Shown here piece after piece: positions 18,301 through 27,638 of a stretch of 64,000 nt of DNA. The translations under genes and the position numbers were made by a program. A model generated the notes under the pieces. The model searched no databases and was not told where the DNA came from. It worked only from the letters and a program-made list of their open reading frames with translations. Position 1 is the first letter of the stretch. Every line of letters begins with the position of its first letter. Source of the stretch: Candidatus Methylomirabilis lanthanidiphila (GTDB lineage Bacteria; Methylomirabilota; Methylomirabilia; Methylomirabilales; Methylomirabilaceae); the NCBI GenBank assembly GCA_902196205.1, contig CABIKM010000003.1, forward strand, positions 1-64,000, in the 5' to 3' direction.

Positions 18301-18351
18301 GCGAAGTACATCGTCGCTCGATCGGTGGATGACGTGTTGACGGCCGCATAA
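15331..18351 (+). CDS. res: Type III restriction endonuclease subunit Res
   Basis: A 1006-aa DNA-dependent ATPase/translocase with a C-terminal nuclease. Walker A ETGTGKT is at 107-113 and motif II DEPQ at 231-234. A helicase C-terminal half includes FSHSALREGWDNPNVFQ and RQTIGRGLRL. The PD-(D/E)xK nuclease is intact: D938 in NPDWAVL, E956 and K958 in VVETK. The GTG start lies 1 bp after the mod stop. With Mod it would cut DNA bearing unmethylated sites; its active-site residues are all present, in contrast to Mod. Confidence 0.9.
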   Translation: MKLHFEPNLDYQLQAIAAVCDLFRGQEVCRTDFTVTMKAPPGAADDRFPGTVPQQLTLGVVESDLGVGNRLTLLDDELLKNLADIQLKNGLPPSVALASGDFTVEMETGTGKTYVYLRTIFELNRRYGFTKFVIVVPSVAIKEGVYKTLQITEEHFKGLYAGAPFDYFAYDSGKLGQVRNFATSPQIQIMVVTVGAINKKDVNNLYKDSEKTGGEKPIDLIRATRPIVIVDEPQSVDGGLQGRGKEALDAMNPLCTLRYSATHADKHHMVYRLDAVDAYERRLVKQIEVASATVEDAHNKPYVRLLSVNNRRGVISARVELDMQTASGVRRQEVTVQDGDHLELTTGRAVYADCRVGEIRVGRGNEFMELRVPGSEQFLKPGQAWGDVDALAVQREMIRRTIKEHLDKEKRLRPQGIKVLSLFFIDAVERYRKYDAEGNPEKGDYALIFEEEYRRFARHPDYRTLFQEVDLSRAAEEVHGGYFSIDRKKIEGRTVAMFKDTRGDTQADDDTYNLIMRDKETLLSLETPLKFIFSHSALREGWDNPNVFQICTLRDIRTERERRQTIGRGLRLCVNQNGERLRGFEVNTLTVIATERYEQFAENLQKEIEADTGIRFGIVETHQFAAVTVTDAGGRATPLGFEQSKMLWEHLKTQGHIDAKGKVQESLRQALKEGTLAVPEPFTAQLGQIREILLKLAGRFEIKNADERRPVSLRKEVYLSPEFKELWDRIKHKTTYRVQFDNEKLVERCIRALQDAPPIAKTRLQWRKADIAIGKAGVEAKEREGAATVVLDERDIELPDLLTDLQDRTQLTRRTIRRIVTGSRRLDDFTRNPQAFIELAGEAINRCKRLAVVDGIRYRRLGDEHYYAQELFEQKELIGYLKNMLAETRKSVYEQVVYDSDTEATFADDLEKNQAIKMYAKLPGWFTVPTPLGGYNPDWAVLVEQDDGERLYFVVETKAGLFADDLRDKEGAKIACSKAHFKALEVREASAKYIVARSVDDVLTAA

Positions 18352-18469
18352 TGGTGGGAGGGTGGCAGGGAACTCGATGGCAGGGAGCTTAGAAGGTCTC
18401 ACCCCGCCCTTCAGCGATCGGACCGCTCCGCGCCCCTGGCGGTGGCTGAACGCTTGCGGTACGGTCCGA

Positions 18470-19585
18470 TTACCCGGCGAATCGATCGGGGGAAAAGGCG
18501 TCGAGGGGGAAGGGCGGCTTCTTGCCGAGGATCAGGTCGGCGATCAACTCGCCTGTCAGCGGTCCCAGCAGGATCCCGCTGCGGTAGTGGCCCGTCGCGA
18601 CGTACAGATTCGGGATATTCGCAAAGCGGCCGATGGCGGGGAGGCCATCCGCCAGTCGCGGACGCAGTCCCGCCCATACCCTGTCGAAGGGCGCGGTCAT
18701 CAGCGTCGGTGCCATCGCCCTGGCCGCCTCGCACAGCCCTGCCACGCCCGCAAGGGTGGGGGTTGATGCGAATCCCGCCTGCTCAACGGTCGTCCCGATC
18801 AACACCTCTCCGTTGAGTCGTGGAACGAAATACCCCAACGGACCCCAGACAAGGTGAGTCAGTGGAGGACGTTCGAAGCGAGTCCGAACGATCTGGCCTC
18901 GGACAGGCTCCATGGGCAGCCGGTGGCCGATACGATCCAGGAGACGGCCGGACCATGCGCCGGCGCAGGATACAATGGTATCCGCCAGGATCGTTTTGCC
19001 TCCGGCGTTCACGCCGCGCAGCCGGTCCTCATCCAGAATGAAGTCGATCGCCTCGACCTTCTCAAGAATCTCGGCTCCGCCGGCGCGCGCCGCCGCCGCC
19101 AGCGCGGAGACGACGGTACATGGCCGAACGTGGGCCTCATCGGGAAAGAAAAGCGCGCCACCGATCTCTGGACTCAGGATCGGCTCCAGGGCGCGCACGT
19201 CGCGTCCGGACAGCTCCTCGACGCGCAGGCCGGCTGCCCGCTGCCAGGCCGCTCGCCCCTTGGCGGCTTCATGTTCGGCCGGATCGACGAGGTACAACAG
19301 TCCCCAGCGAGAGTACTCAATGTCCTCCCCGGTCGCGTCTCGAAGCTCATCGGCCAGTGTCCGATAACGATCCCGTGCGGCGAGGCAGAGGTCGAAGAAT
19401 GGTCCGGGTGCTTCCGCCTCCCCCTGGGGCACCAGCATTCCTGCCGAGGCCCGCGATGCCTCGCGTCCGAGCCCTCCACGCTCGATCAGCACGACACGCT
19501 TGACGTGGGATCGAGTCAGGGCGTAGGCGCAGGCTACGCCGATAATCCCGCCCCCGATGATGACAACATCCGCGCCTTTAGCCAT
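18470..19585 (-). CDS. thiO: FAD-dependent glycine oxidase ThiO-like
   Basis: A 371-aa flavoprotein of the DAO family. The Rossmann motif VVIIGGGIIGVACAYAL is at 7-23, and the C-terminus has the family pattern NLYVATGHYRSGILLGP. ThiO oxidises glycine to dehydroglycine for the thiazole ring of thiamine; no other thi gene lies nearby. A different amino-acid oxidase role is possible. It follows the cytochrome oxidase genes on the same strand, 62 bp after subunit IV, and may be read through from them. Confidence 0.8.
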   Translation of the reverse strand: MAKGADVVIIGGGIIGVACAYALTRSHVKRVVLIERGGLGREASRASAGMLVPQGEAEAPGPFFDLCLAARDRYRTLADELRDATGEDIEYSRWGLLYLVDPAEHEAAKGRAAWQRAAGLRVEELSGRDVRALEPILSPEIGGALFFPDEAHVRPCTVVSALAAAARAGGAEILEKVEAIDFILDEDRLRGVNAGGKTILADTIVSCAGAWSGRLLDRIGHRLPMEPVRGQIVRTRFERPPLTHLVWGPLGYFVPRLNGEVLIGTTVEQAGFASTPTLAGVAGLCEAARAMAPTLMTAPFDRVWAGLRPRLADGLPAIGRFANIPNLYVATGHYRSGILLGPLTGELIADLILGKKPPFPLDAFSPDRFAG

Positions 19586-19647
19586 GGTTACGCAAGCCTC
19601 TCTTCACGATAAAGGTATGAATCATGACGCTACGCCGTACGATAGGC

Positions 19648-19926
19648 TCAGTGACGGTACACGATGTCCGGAAACAGGACCAATATCATGGCCACGACGA
19701 GGAGCACCGGGACAATCGCCAGGGCGTAGATCAGCCAATTCTCGGATTTCAGGTGCATGTAGTTCAGCGCCACCAGCGCAGCCTTGACGGCTGCCACGGC
19801 AAAGATCAGGCCGACGACCGCCGACTTGTCCAGGGGGAGCAGGGTAACCAGGACCCCCGCGAGCATCAAGACGACCAGCCAGACCCAGATCGTAATATAG
19901 TTCGGATGGACCCGATTGGCAGTCAC
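19648..19926 (-). CDS. coxD: Cytochrome c oxidase subunit IV (prokaryotic type)
   Basis: A 92-aa protein with three hydrophobic segments: IWVWLVVLMLAGVLVTLLP, SAVVGLIFAVAAVKAALVAL and WLIYALAIVPVLLVVAMIL. The motif ALNYMHLKSE after the second helix is typical of the caa3/COX4_pro family. It lies 48 bp downstream of coxC. The subunit is thought to stabilise the complex; it binds no cofactor. Confidence 0.85.
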   Translation of the reverse strand: MTANRVHPNYITIWVWLVVLMLAGVLVTLLPLDKSAVVGLIFAVAAVKAALVALNYMHLKSENWLIYALAIVPVLLVVAMILVLFPDIVYRH

Positions 19927-19974
19927 CTGAGGTCTCCTTCATAGTCTGTACGCCGCCTGCACCCACCACTCATA

Positions 19975-20550
19975 TTAGTACGAAAGATAGAGGAGTGGGA
20001 AGAGAAAGATCCAGACAATATCGACAAAATGCCAGTACAGCCCGGCTATTTCGATGCGATAGCCGGTGCCCAATCCCTTTCGTGCCGCCAGCCACAGGAT
20101 GAGGTTCACAATAAGCCCGGCGATGACGTGCAGCGCGTGCAGCCCCGTCAACAGGTAGTAGAAGGACCAGAAGGCGCCGCTCCAGGGGACCAGACCCTCC
20201 AGAATATGGGAGGTGTACTCGTATCCTTTGATCCCGAGGAACGCCAGCCCAAGCAGGATGGTGAGCAGCAGAAATGTCCGAACCCCGCGCTGATCCGCCT
20301 TTTGGTAGGCGGCAAAGGCCATCGCCATGGTCATACTGCTGGTCAGCAGGACAAGGGTGTTGACCGTTGCCATCGCGGTGCTCAGATGGGCGGCCTCTGC
20401 CGACCATCCCGGGCTCGCCGCCCGAGCCAGGATATAACTGCCGACGGCGCCGCCAAAGATCATCACCTCAGAGGCGATCAGCCACCAGACCGCGATCTTA
20501 CCGCGATATGCCGGCGTGGACTGTTCGGACGTGACGGCCGTGCGTGTCAA
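19975..20550 (-). CDS. coxC: Cytochrome c oxidase subunit III
   Basis: A 191-aa membrane protein with five predicted helices, the short bacterial form. The family pattern [10 protein letters not shown] is at about 106-115 and [11 protein letters not shown] at about 138-148. The end [20 protein letters not shown] is diagnostic. The ATG overlaps the coxA stop by 4 bp (ATGA). It supports proton pumping by subunit I and has no redox centre of its own. Confidence 0.95.
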   Translation of the reverse strand: MTRTAVTSEQSTPAYRGKIAVWWLIASEVMIFGGAVGSYILARAASPGWSAEAAHLSTAMATVNTLVLLTSSMTMAMAFAAYQKADQRGVRTFLLLTILLGLAFLGIKGYEYTSHILEGLVPWSGAFWSFYYLLTGLHALHVIAGLIVNLILWLAARKGLGTGYRIEIAGLYWHFVDIVWIFLFPLLYLSY

Positions 20551-22283
20551 TGCGTCTCCCGGTCAGATCTCGCCGCTTGGGCGCGATTCTGTGGAAGATA
20601 ATCTTCACGAACGTCCGGCGGGCTGTACTCATAGGGACCACGGTAGACGATCGGCATCGTATCGCCCCAGTTACCGTGAGGGGGAGGCGAGGAAGTGGTC
20701 CACTCCAATGTTGCGGCCTCCCAGGGGTTATCCTCCGCCTTCCGGCCGGCCACAATGCTCCAGACAAAGTTGATCAGGAACAGAAACTGCGCGAGTGTCA
20801 GCCCGATCGCGCTGAGCGTGATATAGACGTTCATCGGTTGAATCGGCTGCAGGAACTCGTACTGAAGCGGGTTGGCGATGCGGCGCGGCATGCCGGCCAG
20901 GCCGACGGCGTGCATCGGGAAGAAGGTGAGATTAAAGAAGATGAGGGTGAGCCAAAAGTGTAGATTGCCCAGGGGCACATTCATCATCCGACCGAACATC
21001 TTGGGGAACCAGTAGTAGATGCCGGTAAAACTACCGAAGATGACGACGCTCAACAGGACAGTGTGAAAGTGGGCCACGACAAAGTAGGTGCCGTGGACCT
21101 GAATGTTGGCCGGCGCAGAACCAAGGACGATGCCGGTGAGGCCCCCGGTAATGAACATGACGACGAACGCCAGAGCCCAGAGCATCGGCGTCGCAAACCG
21201 GATCGAGCCCTTCCACAGGGTCAGGATCATCGAGAAGACGATGAGCGCAATCGGCACGGAGATCAAAATGGTGGTGATGCTGAACGGCATGGCCAGTCGA
21301 GGGTCCATGCCGCTGATAAACATGTGATGAGCCCAGACGACCAGGCTGAGGAGTCCGACAGAGATCGTCGAGTAGATAATCCACCGGTAACCGAAGATCG
21401 GTTTTCTCGAGAAGACGGCCAGGACCTCCAGCACCGCCCCCAGTCCCGGCATCAGCAGGACATAGACCTCCGGGTGGCCGAAGAACCAGAAGAGATGCTG
21501 CCACAGCAGCGGATCGCCGCCCTGTTCGGGCACAAAGAAGCCGGTCCCCAGCAGCCGGTCCATGAGCAGCATGAGGGCGCCGGCGATGAGCGGTCCGACG
21601 GAGAGCAGAAAAATGACGGCGGCGGTCATCTGCTGCCAGACGAGCAGCGGCAGACGGAAAAGGGTCATCCCGGGCGCCCGCATGGTAATGGCGGTCGTGA
21701 GAAAATTCACGCCGCCCATCAGGAACGCTGCAAACTCAAGCGCGTGGGCCAACAGCCACAGATTGATCCCCCAGTTCACACCGGTGTATTCGGCTCTGGC
21801 GCTCAGCGGCGCATAGCCGGTCCAGCCGGCTGCCGCTGCGCCGCCTGGAACAAAGAAGGACGACAACAGTATGAGCGACGATATAAAGAGGGTCCAAAAG
21901 GAGAGCATATTAAGCCGCGGGAAGGCCATATCCCTGGCGCCGATCATGAGGGGGATCAGGAAGTTGCCAAAGGCCCCAAGCAAGATCGGCATCGCCACAA
22001 AGAAGACCATGATCGTGCCGTGGTTCGTGGTGAGAGCGTTGTACGTCTCCGGTCCCACAAATCCGAATCCAGGGATCGATGTATCGGGGAAGGCAAGTTG
22101 CCAGCGCATCACATAGACCAGGTAGCCCCCAATCAGCGCCATAAAGAGGCCGAGGCACAGATACTGCTTAGCGATCATCTTATGATCGGTTGAGAAGATA
22201 TAGGTTCGCCAGAAACTCTGTTCGTGATGGGCGGCGGGGGCGGCGGACATTGGAACGGGATCAACCCCGTTGCGATGGCTCAT
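20547..22283 (-). CDS. coxA: Cytochrome c oxidase subunit I (A-type heme-copper oxidase)
   Basis: A 578-aa catalytic subunit that reduces O2 to water and pumps protons. Ligand sites are all visible: TTNHGTIM (low-spin heme), [12 protein letters not shown] (CuB His with the cross-linked Tyr and the A-family Glu), WAHHMF (two CuB His) and VVAHFHTVL (both hemes). The D-channel signature [20 protein letters not shown] is present. The start is set at 22283 (MSHRNG), where ATGA overlaps the coxB stop, rather than at 22340. Between coxB and coxC in one operon. Confidence 0.97.
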   Translation of the reverse strand: MSHRNGVDPVPMSAAPAAHHEQSFWRTYIFSTDHKMIAKQYLCLGLFMALIGGYLVYVMRWQLAFPDTSIPGFGFVGPETYNALTTNHGTIMVFFVAMPILLGAFGNFLIPLMIGARDMAFPRLNMLSFWTLFISSLILLSSFFVPGGAAAAGWTGYAPLSARAEYTGVNWGINLWLLAHALEFAAFLMGGVNFLTTAITMRAPGMTLFRLPLLVWQQMTAAVIFLLSVGPLIAGALMLLMDRLLGTGFFVPEQGGDPLLWQHLFWFFGHPEVYVLLMPGLGAVLEVLAVFSRKPIFGYRWIIYSTISVGLLSLVVWAHHMFISGMDPRLAMPFSITTILISVPIALIVFSMILTLWKGSIRFATPMLWALAFVVMFITGGLTGIVLGSAPANIQVHGTYFVVAHFHTVLLSVVIFGSFTGIYYWFPKMFGRMMNVPLGNLHFWLTLIFFNLTFFPMHAVGLAGMPRRIANPLQYEFLQPIQPMNVYITLSAIGLTLAQFLFLINFVWSIVAGRKAEDNPWEAATLEWTTSSPPPHGNWGDTMPIVYRGPYEYSPPDVREDYLPQNRAQAARSDRETH

Positions 22284-22984
22284 GACTGGTCCGGTACCGT
22301 GGGGGGGCTTGACGCGGACGGCCACTGTTCCTTTACCCACTGATCGTACTCTTCAGCCGAGTGGACGATCAGATGCCCGACCATTCCGGAATGACCGAAT
22401 CCGCAGAGTTCCAAGCAGGGGATTTCGAAGGTGCCGGACTTGGTGGCCTGGAACCAGGCATGAAACTCCCGTCCCGGTATGACGTTCTGTTGCAGGCGTA
22501 GATTAGGCAGATACAGGCTATGGATCACGTCCTTTGACTTGAGGGTAACGCCGACGACCCGATTCACGGCGACGTGCAGTTCGTTGTCCATCTGCAGATC
22601 ATCCGGCGTCCCGAACTGAGCGTCAGGCCCAGGGTAGAGGATCTCCCAGTTAAACTGCTTGCCGGTTATCTGCACCTGTAACTCGCTTGGCGGCGTGTGC
22701 AGCTTAACCTTTGCCCAGGCATCGCCCCCTCGAAAGTCGATCCACAGGTCGAGCATCAGGACAAGTGCGGTCGGGATAAGCAGCCATGCGGCCTGCGAGA
22801 GGCGGTCGCCGGTAATGTAGGCCGCCCGCTGTCCATCACGACGGCGGAACAGCAGCGCGAAGGCAAGGAGTGCGCCAACGGTGATGATGAACCAGACCAG
22901 CGTGATGTAATAGATCAGACGGAAGATCGAGTCGATCTCGCCGCCATAGGTTGAAATATTCTCGGGAAGCCAGTCCAGGAACAT
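22280..22984 (-). CDS. coxB: Cytochrome c oxidase subunit II with CuA site
   Basis: A 234-aa subunit with two N-terminal membrane helices (about 22-46 and 65-82) and a periplasmic cupredoxin domain. The dinuclear CuA site is complete in PCLELCGFGHSGM (CxExC, His, Met), so it accepts electrons from a c-type cytochrome rather than from quinol. No fused cytochrome c domain. It is first of the operon coxB-coxA-coxC-coxD; its promoter candidate is at 23052-23080. Confidence 0.96.
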   Translation of the reverse strand: MFLDWLPENISTYGGEIDSIFRLIYYITLVWFIITVGALLAFALLFRRRDGQRAAYITGDRLSQAAWLLIPTALVLMLDLWIDFRGGDAWAKVKLHTPPSELQVQITGKQFNWEILYPGPDAQFGTPDDLQMDNELHVAVNRVVGVTLKSKDVIHSLYLPNLRLQQNVIPGREFHAWFQATKSGTFEIPCLELCGFGHSGMVGHLIVHSAEEYDQWVKEQWPSASSPPTVPDQS

Positions 22985-23051
22985 GAGGTGTACGCCTCGA
23001 TTCGATTGACCACGTTGTGACAGCCCTACCGCTCAAGAGACACTCAAGGCG

Positions 23052-23080
23052 TTTCTAACACTCGCCCCAGACCGTGTCAA
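23052..23080 (-). promoter_or_regulatory. Sigma-70-type promoter for the cox operon
   Basis: On the minus strand, TTGACA (23080-23075), a 17-bp spacer, then TAGAAA (23057-23052). It lies 68 bp upstream of the coxB ATG, between that gene and the DUF748 gene. Confidence 0.55.
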
Positions 23081-23091
23081 TGTTAATTCTG

Positions 23092-26091
23092 TCAGCGGAT
23101 CCTCAAATCGACGCGGCTCTGCTTCAGCGTGTCACGTTTCTCCGGCGCCAGCGACTTGGGCTCGATGATGAAGAGGCGTTCCGGCTCAACCTGCTTGGAT
23201 TGCAGGAAGCCATCCTTTACCTTCATGGCGCGTTGAGAGGCGAGCAGCCGCAGATCGTCATCCGTAATCTGAATATGGGTCAGCATCAGTTTTTCCATTT
23301 CAGGAACAGGAAGATCTTTTGCAAGCCCTAGAATGTTGCGCGGCTTCGGAAATTTTTCTGCCTTGTAAGCCAGTCTGAGGTATTGTTCGTACTCGGCGGG
23401 TTCAATCATCAGTTCATCAACCGGGATCGACGTCTCCTCTTTCTTGAGGCGCCGATTGAATTTTTGGATCTTTAACTTCCGGTTGAATTCATACTGCCGC
23501 AGTCCCTCTCGATCCTTCTCAATATCAACATGGCCTTCGATTTCGAGCTTCAGCGAGGGCCGCTCATACAGTGCTTTAGTTAACGCCTCGATTTTCTTGG
23601 TATTGGCATCGGACACCGTCGCACTCCCGGGCTCATACTCGAGATATCCCAACTCCTCCCCGCCTCCGATGAGTGCGCCGAGCAGGGCGAATGGAGCCGT
23701 CGCCGCCTTGGAAATCAGATTGACGAGGATCTGCAGCACCACTTTCCACACCCTGAATTCAGGGTCATCGAGGCTGCCGGTTACCGGAAGGTCCAGATGA
23801 ATCTCCCCTTTTCGGTCTTTGAGGAGGGCGATGGCCAGTCGAACCGGCAGGTTGGTGGCGGTGGGGCTCTCCACCTTCTCCCCGAGGGTGAACTGATCCA
23901 GGAACAGCTTGTTCTTGGAATCAAGTTTCCGCTTGGCAATCTGATAATTCAGATCGAAGGAAAGTTTGCCTTTTTCAATCGTGTAGCCTACGTATTTGCC
24001 GGAGTAGGGGGTCATCGGGCTCAGGTCCATGTCGGTGAATCGAGCCTTCAGGTCAACAAAGAGGTCCTCACGCAACGGGTTGATTTTTCCGACGATCTCG
24101 AGGGGCGCAAACTGATTGACCTTGCCCCTGAGATCGACATCCGCCAGGGTGGCTTCGCGCGACGACAATCCGGATACCCTTCCTCCGATCTCGGCCAGCT
24201 CTATGGAGAAGACCGGTTTCAGCGATGCGTCCGAAAAACTGATCCGACCACCTTGAAGGGTGATCGTCCGGATTTGGATATCCTGGCCGGCTTGACGAGG
24301 GGTCTCAGCGGCGGCGGGCTGCGGAGCGGCGGTCGCAGTATCCGGGGGAATCGGCTGCTCCTCGCGCGTTCCCTGTTCCATGATCTGCGCAAGATTGACG
24401 GAGCCGTCGGGATGTACGATCAGGCGGGCGTAAAAGTCGGTCAGCGCCACCTTGCCGATATGAACGTATAGCGGATTATAGCCGACCCTGAGATCGTCGA
24501 ACGCAAGCGACTGCCAGGCGAGAAAATCCTGCGCGTGCGCCTTATCGACCGATCCGAACCGGGTGACGGACAGTTTTCCCTTATAGGCGGCCTGAATGCC
24601 GGCGGCTTCCTGCTGACTTAACGAGAGGGCGCCGTCGGTCGATAGGGCGCCTTTCGTCACATGGATCTTGACTCGATCGGTGAAATACGGTTGAAACGGG
24701 CGCAGGTCGATCGCCTTGAGGCTCACGGCCAATTGCGCGGAGAACGGCGTGAGCCCGACCGGACCTTCGACTGAGGCCGTTCCCCCTTTGTTCAGGCGGA
24801 AAGAGACGGCGGTCGCCCCCTGGCGGTCCCTTACGGTCGAGAGGTTATCGACCCTCACGTTGATGTCTGAAGCCACGATGCCGACCGGTTCGGCGGCGGT
24901 GTCATCCTGGACAGACTTCTCGGTAGTGGATGGTATCCTCGCGGCCGCATCCGAAAAGGAGAGCGTCCCCTTACTCAGTTGAAACGTGTCGATGTCCATG
25001 ACGGTAGGGTTCGAGGTCTCTGGGGCGCCGGCATCGGTGGACGCCCCGGAATTGGCGGGCAAGAGGTTCTGAATATTCATCGTTCCGGACCGATCGCGCC
25101 TGATAAACAGTTCGGGGGACTCGATCGTGACGGATGCTATATGGAACAGCCCGGCAAGCGGCTCCGTCGGCGCAAGCACGACGTCCATCACGGGAAGCGT
25201 CAGAAGCGGTCGATCCTGCGCGTCACTAACGGAAAGCTGACGCAAGGCCACGCGACCGTCTATCGTCAAGGCCTGCTTGGGCTGCTGAACAAATGACAGT
25301 TGTGCCTTCACGGTCATTTTGCCTGAACGGATCGTAAAGTTGGTTTTCACCGGCATATATGCAAGATAGTGCGGAATATCAAGATCGGTGACCGCGACGT
25401 CGAACACGGTCTGTCTGGTGGAGGCGAACGGTTTGGTCTTGCCTTCAAGGATATGCCGGCTGCCATTAATCGTAGCTGATATCCTCGGCTCAACCGATGT
25501 CTCGATATGGTAGGGGTAGTTCGAGATAAACGGGAGGGCGATATTCAGGTCCCTGACGGTGTGATCGGTCTGTTTGGGCTGGTCGATAAGATCGACGCTG
25601 CCGTCTACGATCCGGATATTATTTAATGAAAACTTTGGCGGGGCTGCAGTGCTGCCTTGATCCGAACTGCCTGCGCCCAAGAGATCAGAGAAGTTGTAAG
25701 AGCCGTCCTGGCGGTGAATGATTCGGATGTAGGGCCGGTCCAGGCGCACCTCCTTCAGGATCAGGGCCAAGCGGAACGCGGAAAGGCCCTGGAGATTGAC
25801 GAAGAGCTGATCGAACGACGCGAACGTCTCGGATGTTTCTCGGTCCTTGACTGCGACACCCCTGGCGGTCAGTGAGAGTGTAAAGGGATTGATCGTGATC
25901 TGTTGGATCGTCACCTCGCGGTGCAGCGTGTCCGAGAGTGTCCGTATCAGGAACGATCGCATGAGCGGAGGCAGACCAAAAAACGCAAACAGGATCAAGG
26001 CCGCAAAGACCGCACCGGACCAGATGAGCAGCTTCCGGACACGATGCGAGGCCGTCAGTCGGCCCAAGAACGATATCACCGATGGGCTCAT
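23092..26091 (-). CDS. DUF748 / AsmA-like large envelope protein
   Basis: A 999-aa protein with one N-terminal membrane anchor (LLIWSGAVFAALILFAFFGL, about 22-41) followed by a long periplasmic, beta-rich region typical of AsmA/DUF748 proteins. The C-terminal part has LEIEGHVDIEKDREGLRQYE, an OmpA-like pattern of this family. AsmA-like proteins are linked to lipid transport or outer-membrane biogenesis; the exact role here is unknown. The start at 26091 is fixed by an ATGA overlap with the mscS stop, discarding a 42-residue extension. It is cotranscribed with mscS. Confidence 0.8.
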   Translation of the reverse strand: MSPSVISFLGRLTASHRVRKLLIWSGAVFAALILFAFFGLPPLMRSFLIRTLSDTLHREVTIQQITINPFTLSLTARGVAVKDRETSETFASFDQLFVNLQGLSAFRLALILKEVRLDRPYIRIIHRQDGSYNFSDLLGAGSSDQGSTAAPPKFSLNNIRIVDGSVDLIDQPKQTDHTVRDLNIALPFISNYPYHIETSVEPRISATINGSRHILEGKTKPFASTRQTVFDVAVTDLDIPHYLAYMPVKTNFTIRSGKMTVKAQLSFVQQPKQALTIDGRVALRQLSVSDAQDRPLLTLPVMDVVLAPTEPLAGLFHIASVTIESPELFIRRDRSGTMNIQNLLPANSGASTDAGAPETSNPTVMDIDTFQLSKGTLSFSDAAARIPSTTEKSVQDDTAAEPVGIVASDINVRVDNLSTVRDRQGATAVSFRLNKGGTASVEGPVGLTPFSAQLAVSLKAIDLRPFQPYFTDRVKIHVTKGALSTDGALSLSQQEAAGIQAAYKGKLSVTRFGSVDKAHAQDFLAWQSLAFDDLRVGYNPLYVHIGKVALTDFYARLIVHPDGSVNLAQIMEQGTREEQPIPPDTATAAPQPAAAETPRQAGQDIQIRTITLQGGRISFSDASLKPVFSIELAEIGGRVSGLSSREATLADVDLRGKVNQFAPLEIVGKINPLREDLFVDLKARFTDMDLSPMTPYSGKYVGYTIEKGKLSFDLNYQIAKRKLDSKNKLFLDQFTLGEKVESPTATNLPVRLAIALLKDRKGEIHLDLPVTGSLDDPEFRVWKVVLQILVNLISKAATAPFALLGALIGGGEELGYLEYEPGSATVSDANTKKIEALTKALYERPSLKLEIEGHVDIEKDREGLRQYEFNRKLKIQKFNRRLKKEETSIPVDELMIEPAEYEQYLRLAYKAEKFPKPRNILGLAKDLPVPEMEKLMLTHIQITDDDLRLLASQRAMKVKDGFLQSKQVEPERLFIIEPKSLAPEKRDTLKQSRVDLRIR

Positions 26092-26903
26092 GGCGCGGGC
26101 ACCAGATGCACTTCCCGTTGTGGAAGCGGAATAGCGATGCGAGCAACCTGAAATCGCTCCACAATGGTCTGATACAGCTCCGCGCAGGCGGCTTCGTAAT
26201 CGTCGACCTTGACCCACGGACGAACCGAGATCATGATGGCGAACTCATCGAGCATACCGATACCCACCAACGGGAGAGGCTCCTTCAGCACATACGTACT
26301 TTCCTCAAGTATCTGTCGCACGAGGCTCAACATGCTGTTCAGATCCGTATCGTATGCGACACCCACCTTCAGGTGCAGTTGACGCATAGTTCCGAAGTTG
26401 TGCAGGATCTCTCCGACGATCTTGCGGTTCGGAATGACGACCTTTGACAGGTCCGGATGAGCGAGGGTTGTCGAAAAGAGGTCGATCATCTTGACCTCAC
26501 CTTGTTCTCCCGCCAATTCGATGTATTCGCCGACACGATACGGTTTGGTGAAGATGATCGTCAAGCCGGCGACGACGTTGCTCAGGACGCCCTGAAGCGC
26601 CAGCCCGATGCCGACGCCGGCCACGCCGATGCCGGCAAGAAACGGTGTGATCTGGACTCCGAGGTTATCAATGACGACGATGAGCGTGAGGAGGACCACC
26701 ACCATCCGGATCGCGCGGACGATCAGAACTCTGACCGGTGGCTCGATGCGCTGACGCCCAATCCACGAGTGGACGATGTTCCCGATCCATCGGGCCACCA
26801 GCAGACCGCCCGCCAGGATGACAATGGCTCCGAGGATCTTGAAGCCGTATCGGATCGAGAGGTCGATCACGAGATCTGTCGGCGACACCCCCATGTTCAT
26901 CAT
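26088..26903 (-). CDS. mscS: Small-conductance mechanosensitive channel MscS family
   Basis: A 271-aa inner-membrane channel that opens on hypo-osmotic shock. Three N-terminal membrane helices are visible. The pore helix has the Gly/Ala pattern GIGVAGVGIGLALQGVLSNV, then the family's VVAGLTIIFTKPYRVGEYIE. A cytoplasmic beta and alpha/beta vestibule domain follows. The ATG at 26903 has GGGGGAGA upstream and is preferred over 26978. It is coupled to the DUF748 gene downstream and lies 3' of mscL. Confidence 0.9.
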   Translation of the reverse strand: MMNMGVSPTDLVIDLSIRYGFKILGAIVILAGGLLVARWIGNIVHSWIGRQRIEPPVRVLIVRAIRMVVVLLTLIVVIDNLGVQITPFLAGIGVAGVGIGLALQGVLSNVVAGLTIIFTKPYRVGEYIELAGEQGEVKMIDLFSTTLAHPDLSKVVIPNRKIVGEILHNFGTMRQLHLKVGVAYDTDLNSMLSLVRQILEESTYVLKEPLPLVGIGMLDEFAIMISVRPWVKVDDYEAACAELYQTIVERFQVARIAIPLPQREVHLVPAP

Positions 26904-27027
26904 ATGAGTCTCCCCCGCCTGTTCTGATCCGTCGGTGTCATTCTTCTTCTCGAGCTCCAACCTGGTGCGTGAACGCACATCATCGGCCAGGCGACAGGCC
27001 GACCGGGTGATAAGTGCTGTGTCTGTT

Positions 27028-27462
27028 TCAGATCGCAGACGTACAGTGGGCGCACCGTGTCGCCTCCAGATGAATAGTGGAGAAGCAATGGGGGCAAGTT
27101 TTTGTGGTCGGTGCGACGGGAGCCGCTTCGGGCTCCCGTGTCATGCGGTTGATCTGCCTGATTAGCAGAAAGACCGCAAAGGCTACGATGAGGAAATCCA
27201 GTACAGTATTAAGGAACACCCCATAATTGATGGTGGCTGCGCCTGCAGCTTTGGCGGCGGCGAGCGTGGGGTGAGCGTTACCGGAGAGATCAACAAACAG
27301 GCTGGAAAAATCGACCTTGCCGACTAACAGACCGACGGGAGGCATGAGGATATCGCTTACGAAGGAGCTGATGATCTTACCGAAGGCAGCGCCGATAATG
27401 ATCCCGATAGCCATGTCGAGGACATTCCCGCGCATCGCGAACTCTTTAAACTCTTTCAGCAT
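27028..27462 (-). CDS. mscL: Large-conductance mechanosensitive channel MscL with C-terminal zinc ribbon
   Basis: A 144-aa pentameric safety-valve channel. The N-terminus [20 protein letters not shown] is classic MscL, and the second helix ends LLIRQINRM. Instead of the usual short charged tail, the last 22 residues carry four cysteines (C123, C126, C137, C140) in CPHCFSTI and TRCAHC, a predicted zinc ribbon. The start at 27462 follows AAAGGAGA. The gene lies just upstream of mscS on the same strand, so two osmotic channels may be co-expressed. Confidence 0.93.
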   Translation of the reverse strand: MLKEFKEFAMRGNVLDMAIGIIIGAAFGKIISSFVSDILMPPVGLLVGKVDFSSLFVDLSGNAHPTLAAAKAAGAATINYGVFLNTVLDFLIVAFAVFLLIRQINRMTREPEAAPVAPTTKTCPHCFSTIHLEATRCAHCTSAI

Positions 27463-27638
27463 CTCCGTTCTCCTTTCGCGTAATGGGAGCATACGACACC
27501 CACCCCTACCGTTACAGAAGGTATCACAGCCGCTACATGTCAGAAAGAGCTTTCATTCGAGGAAAGCAGTCAGCGCTTGCGCCGAATGTGTGGCGTTGCT
27601 ATGATTTGCGGCATCGGCTCCGCTCCCACGTTCGGGGT

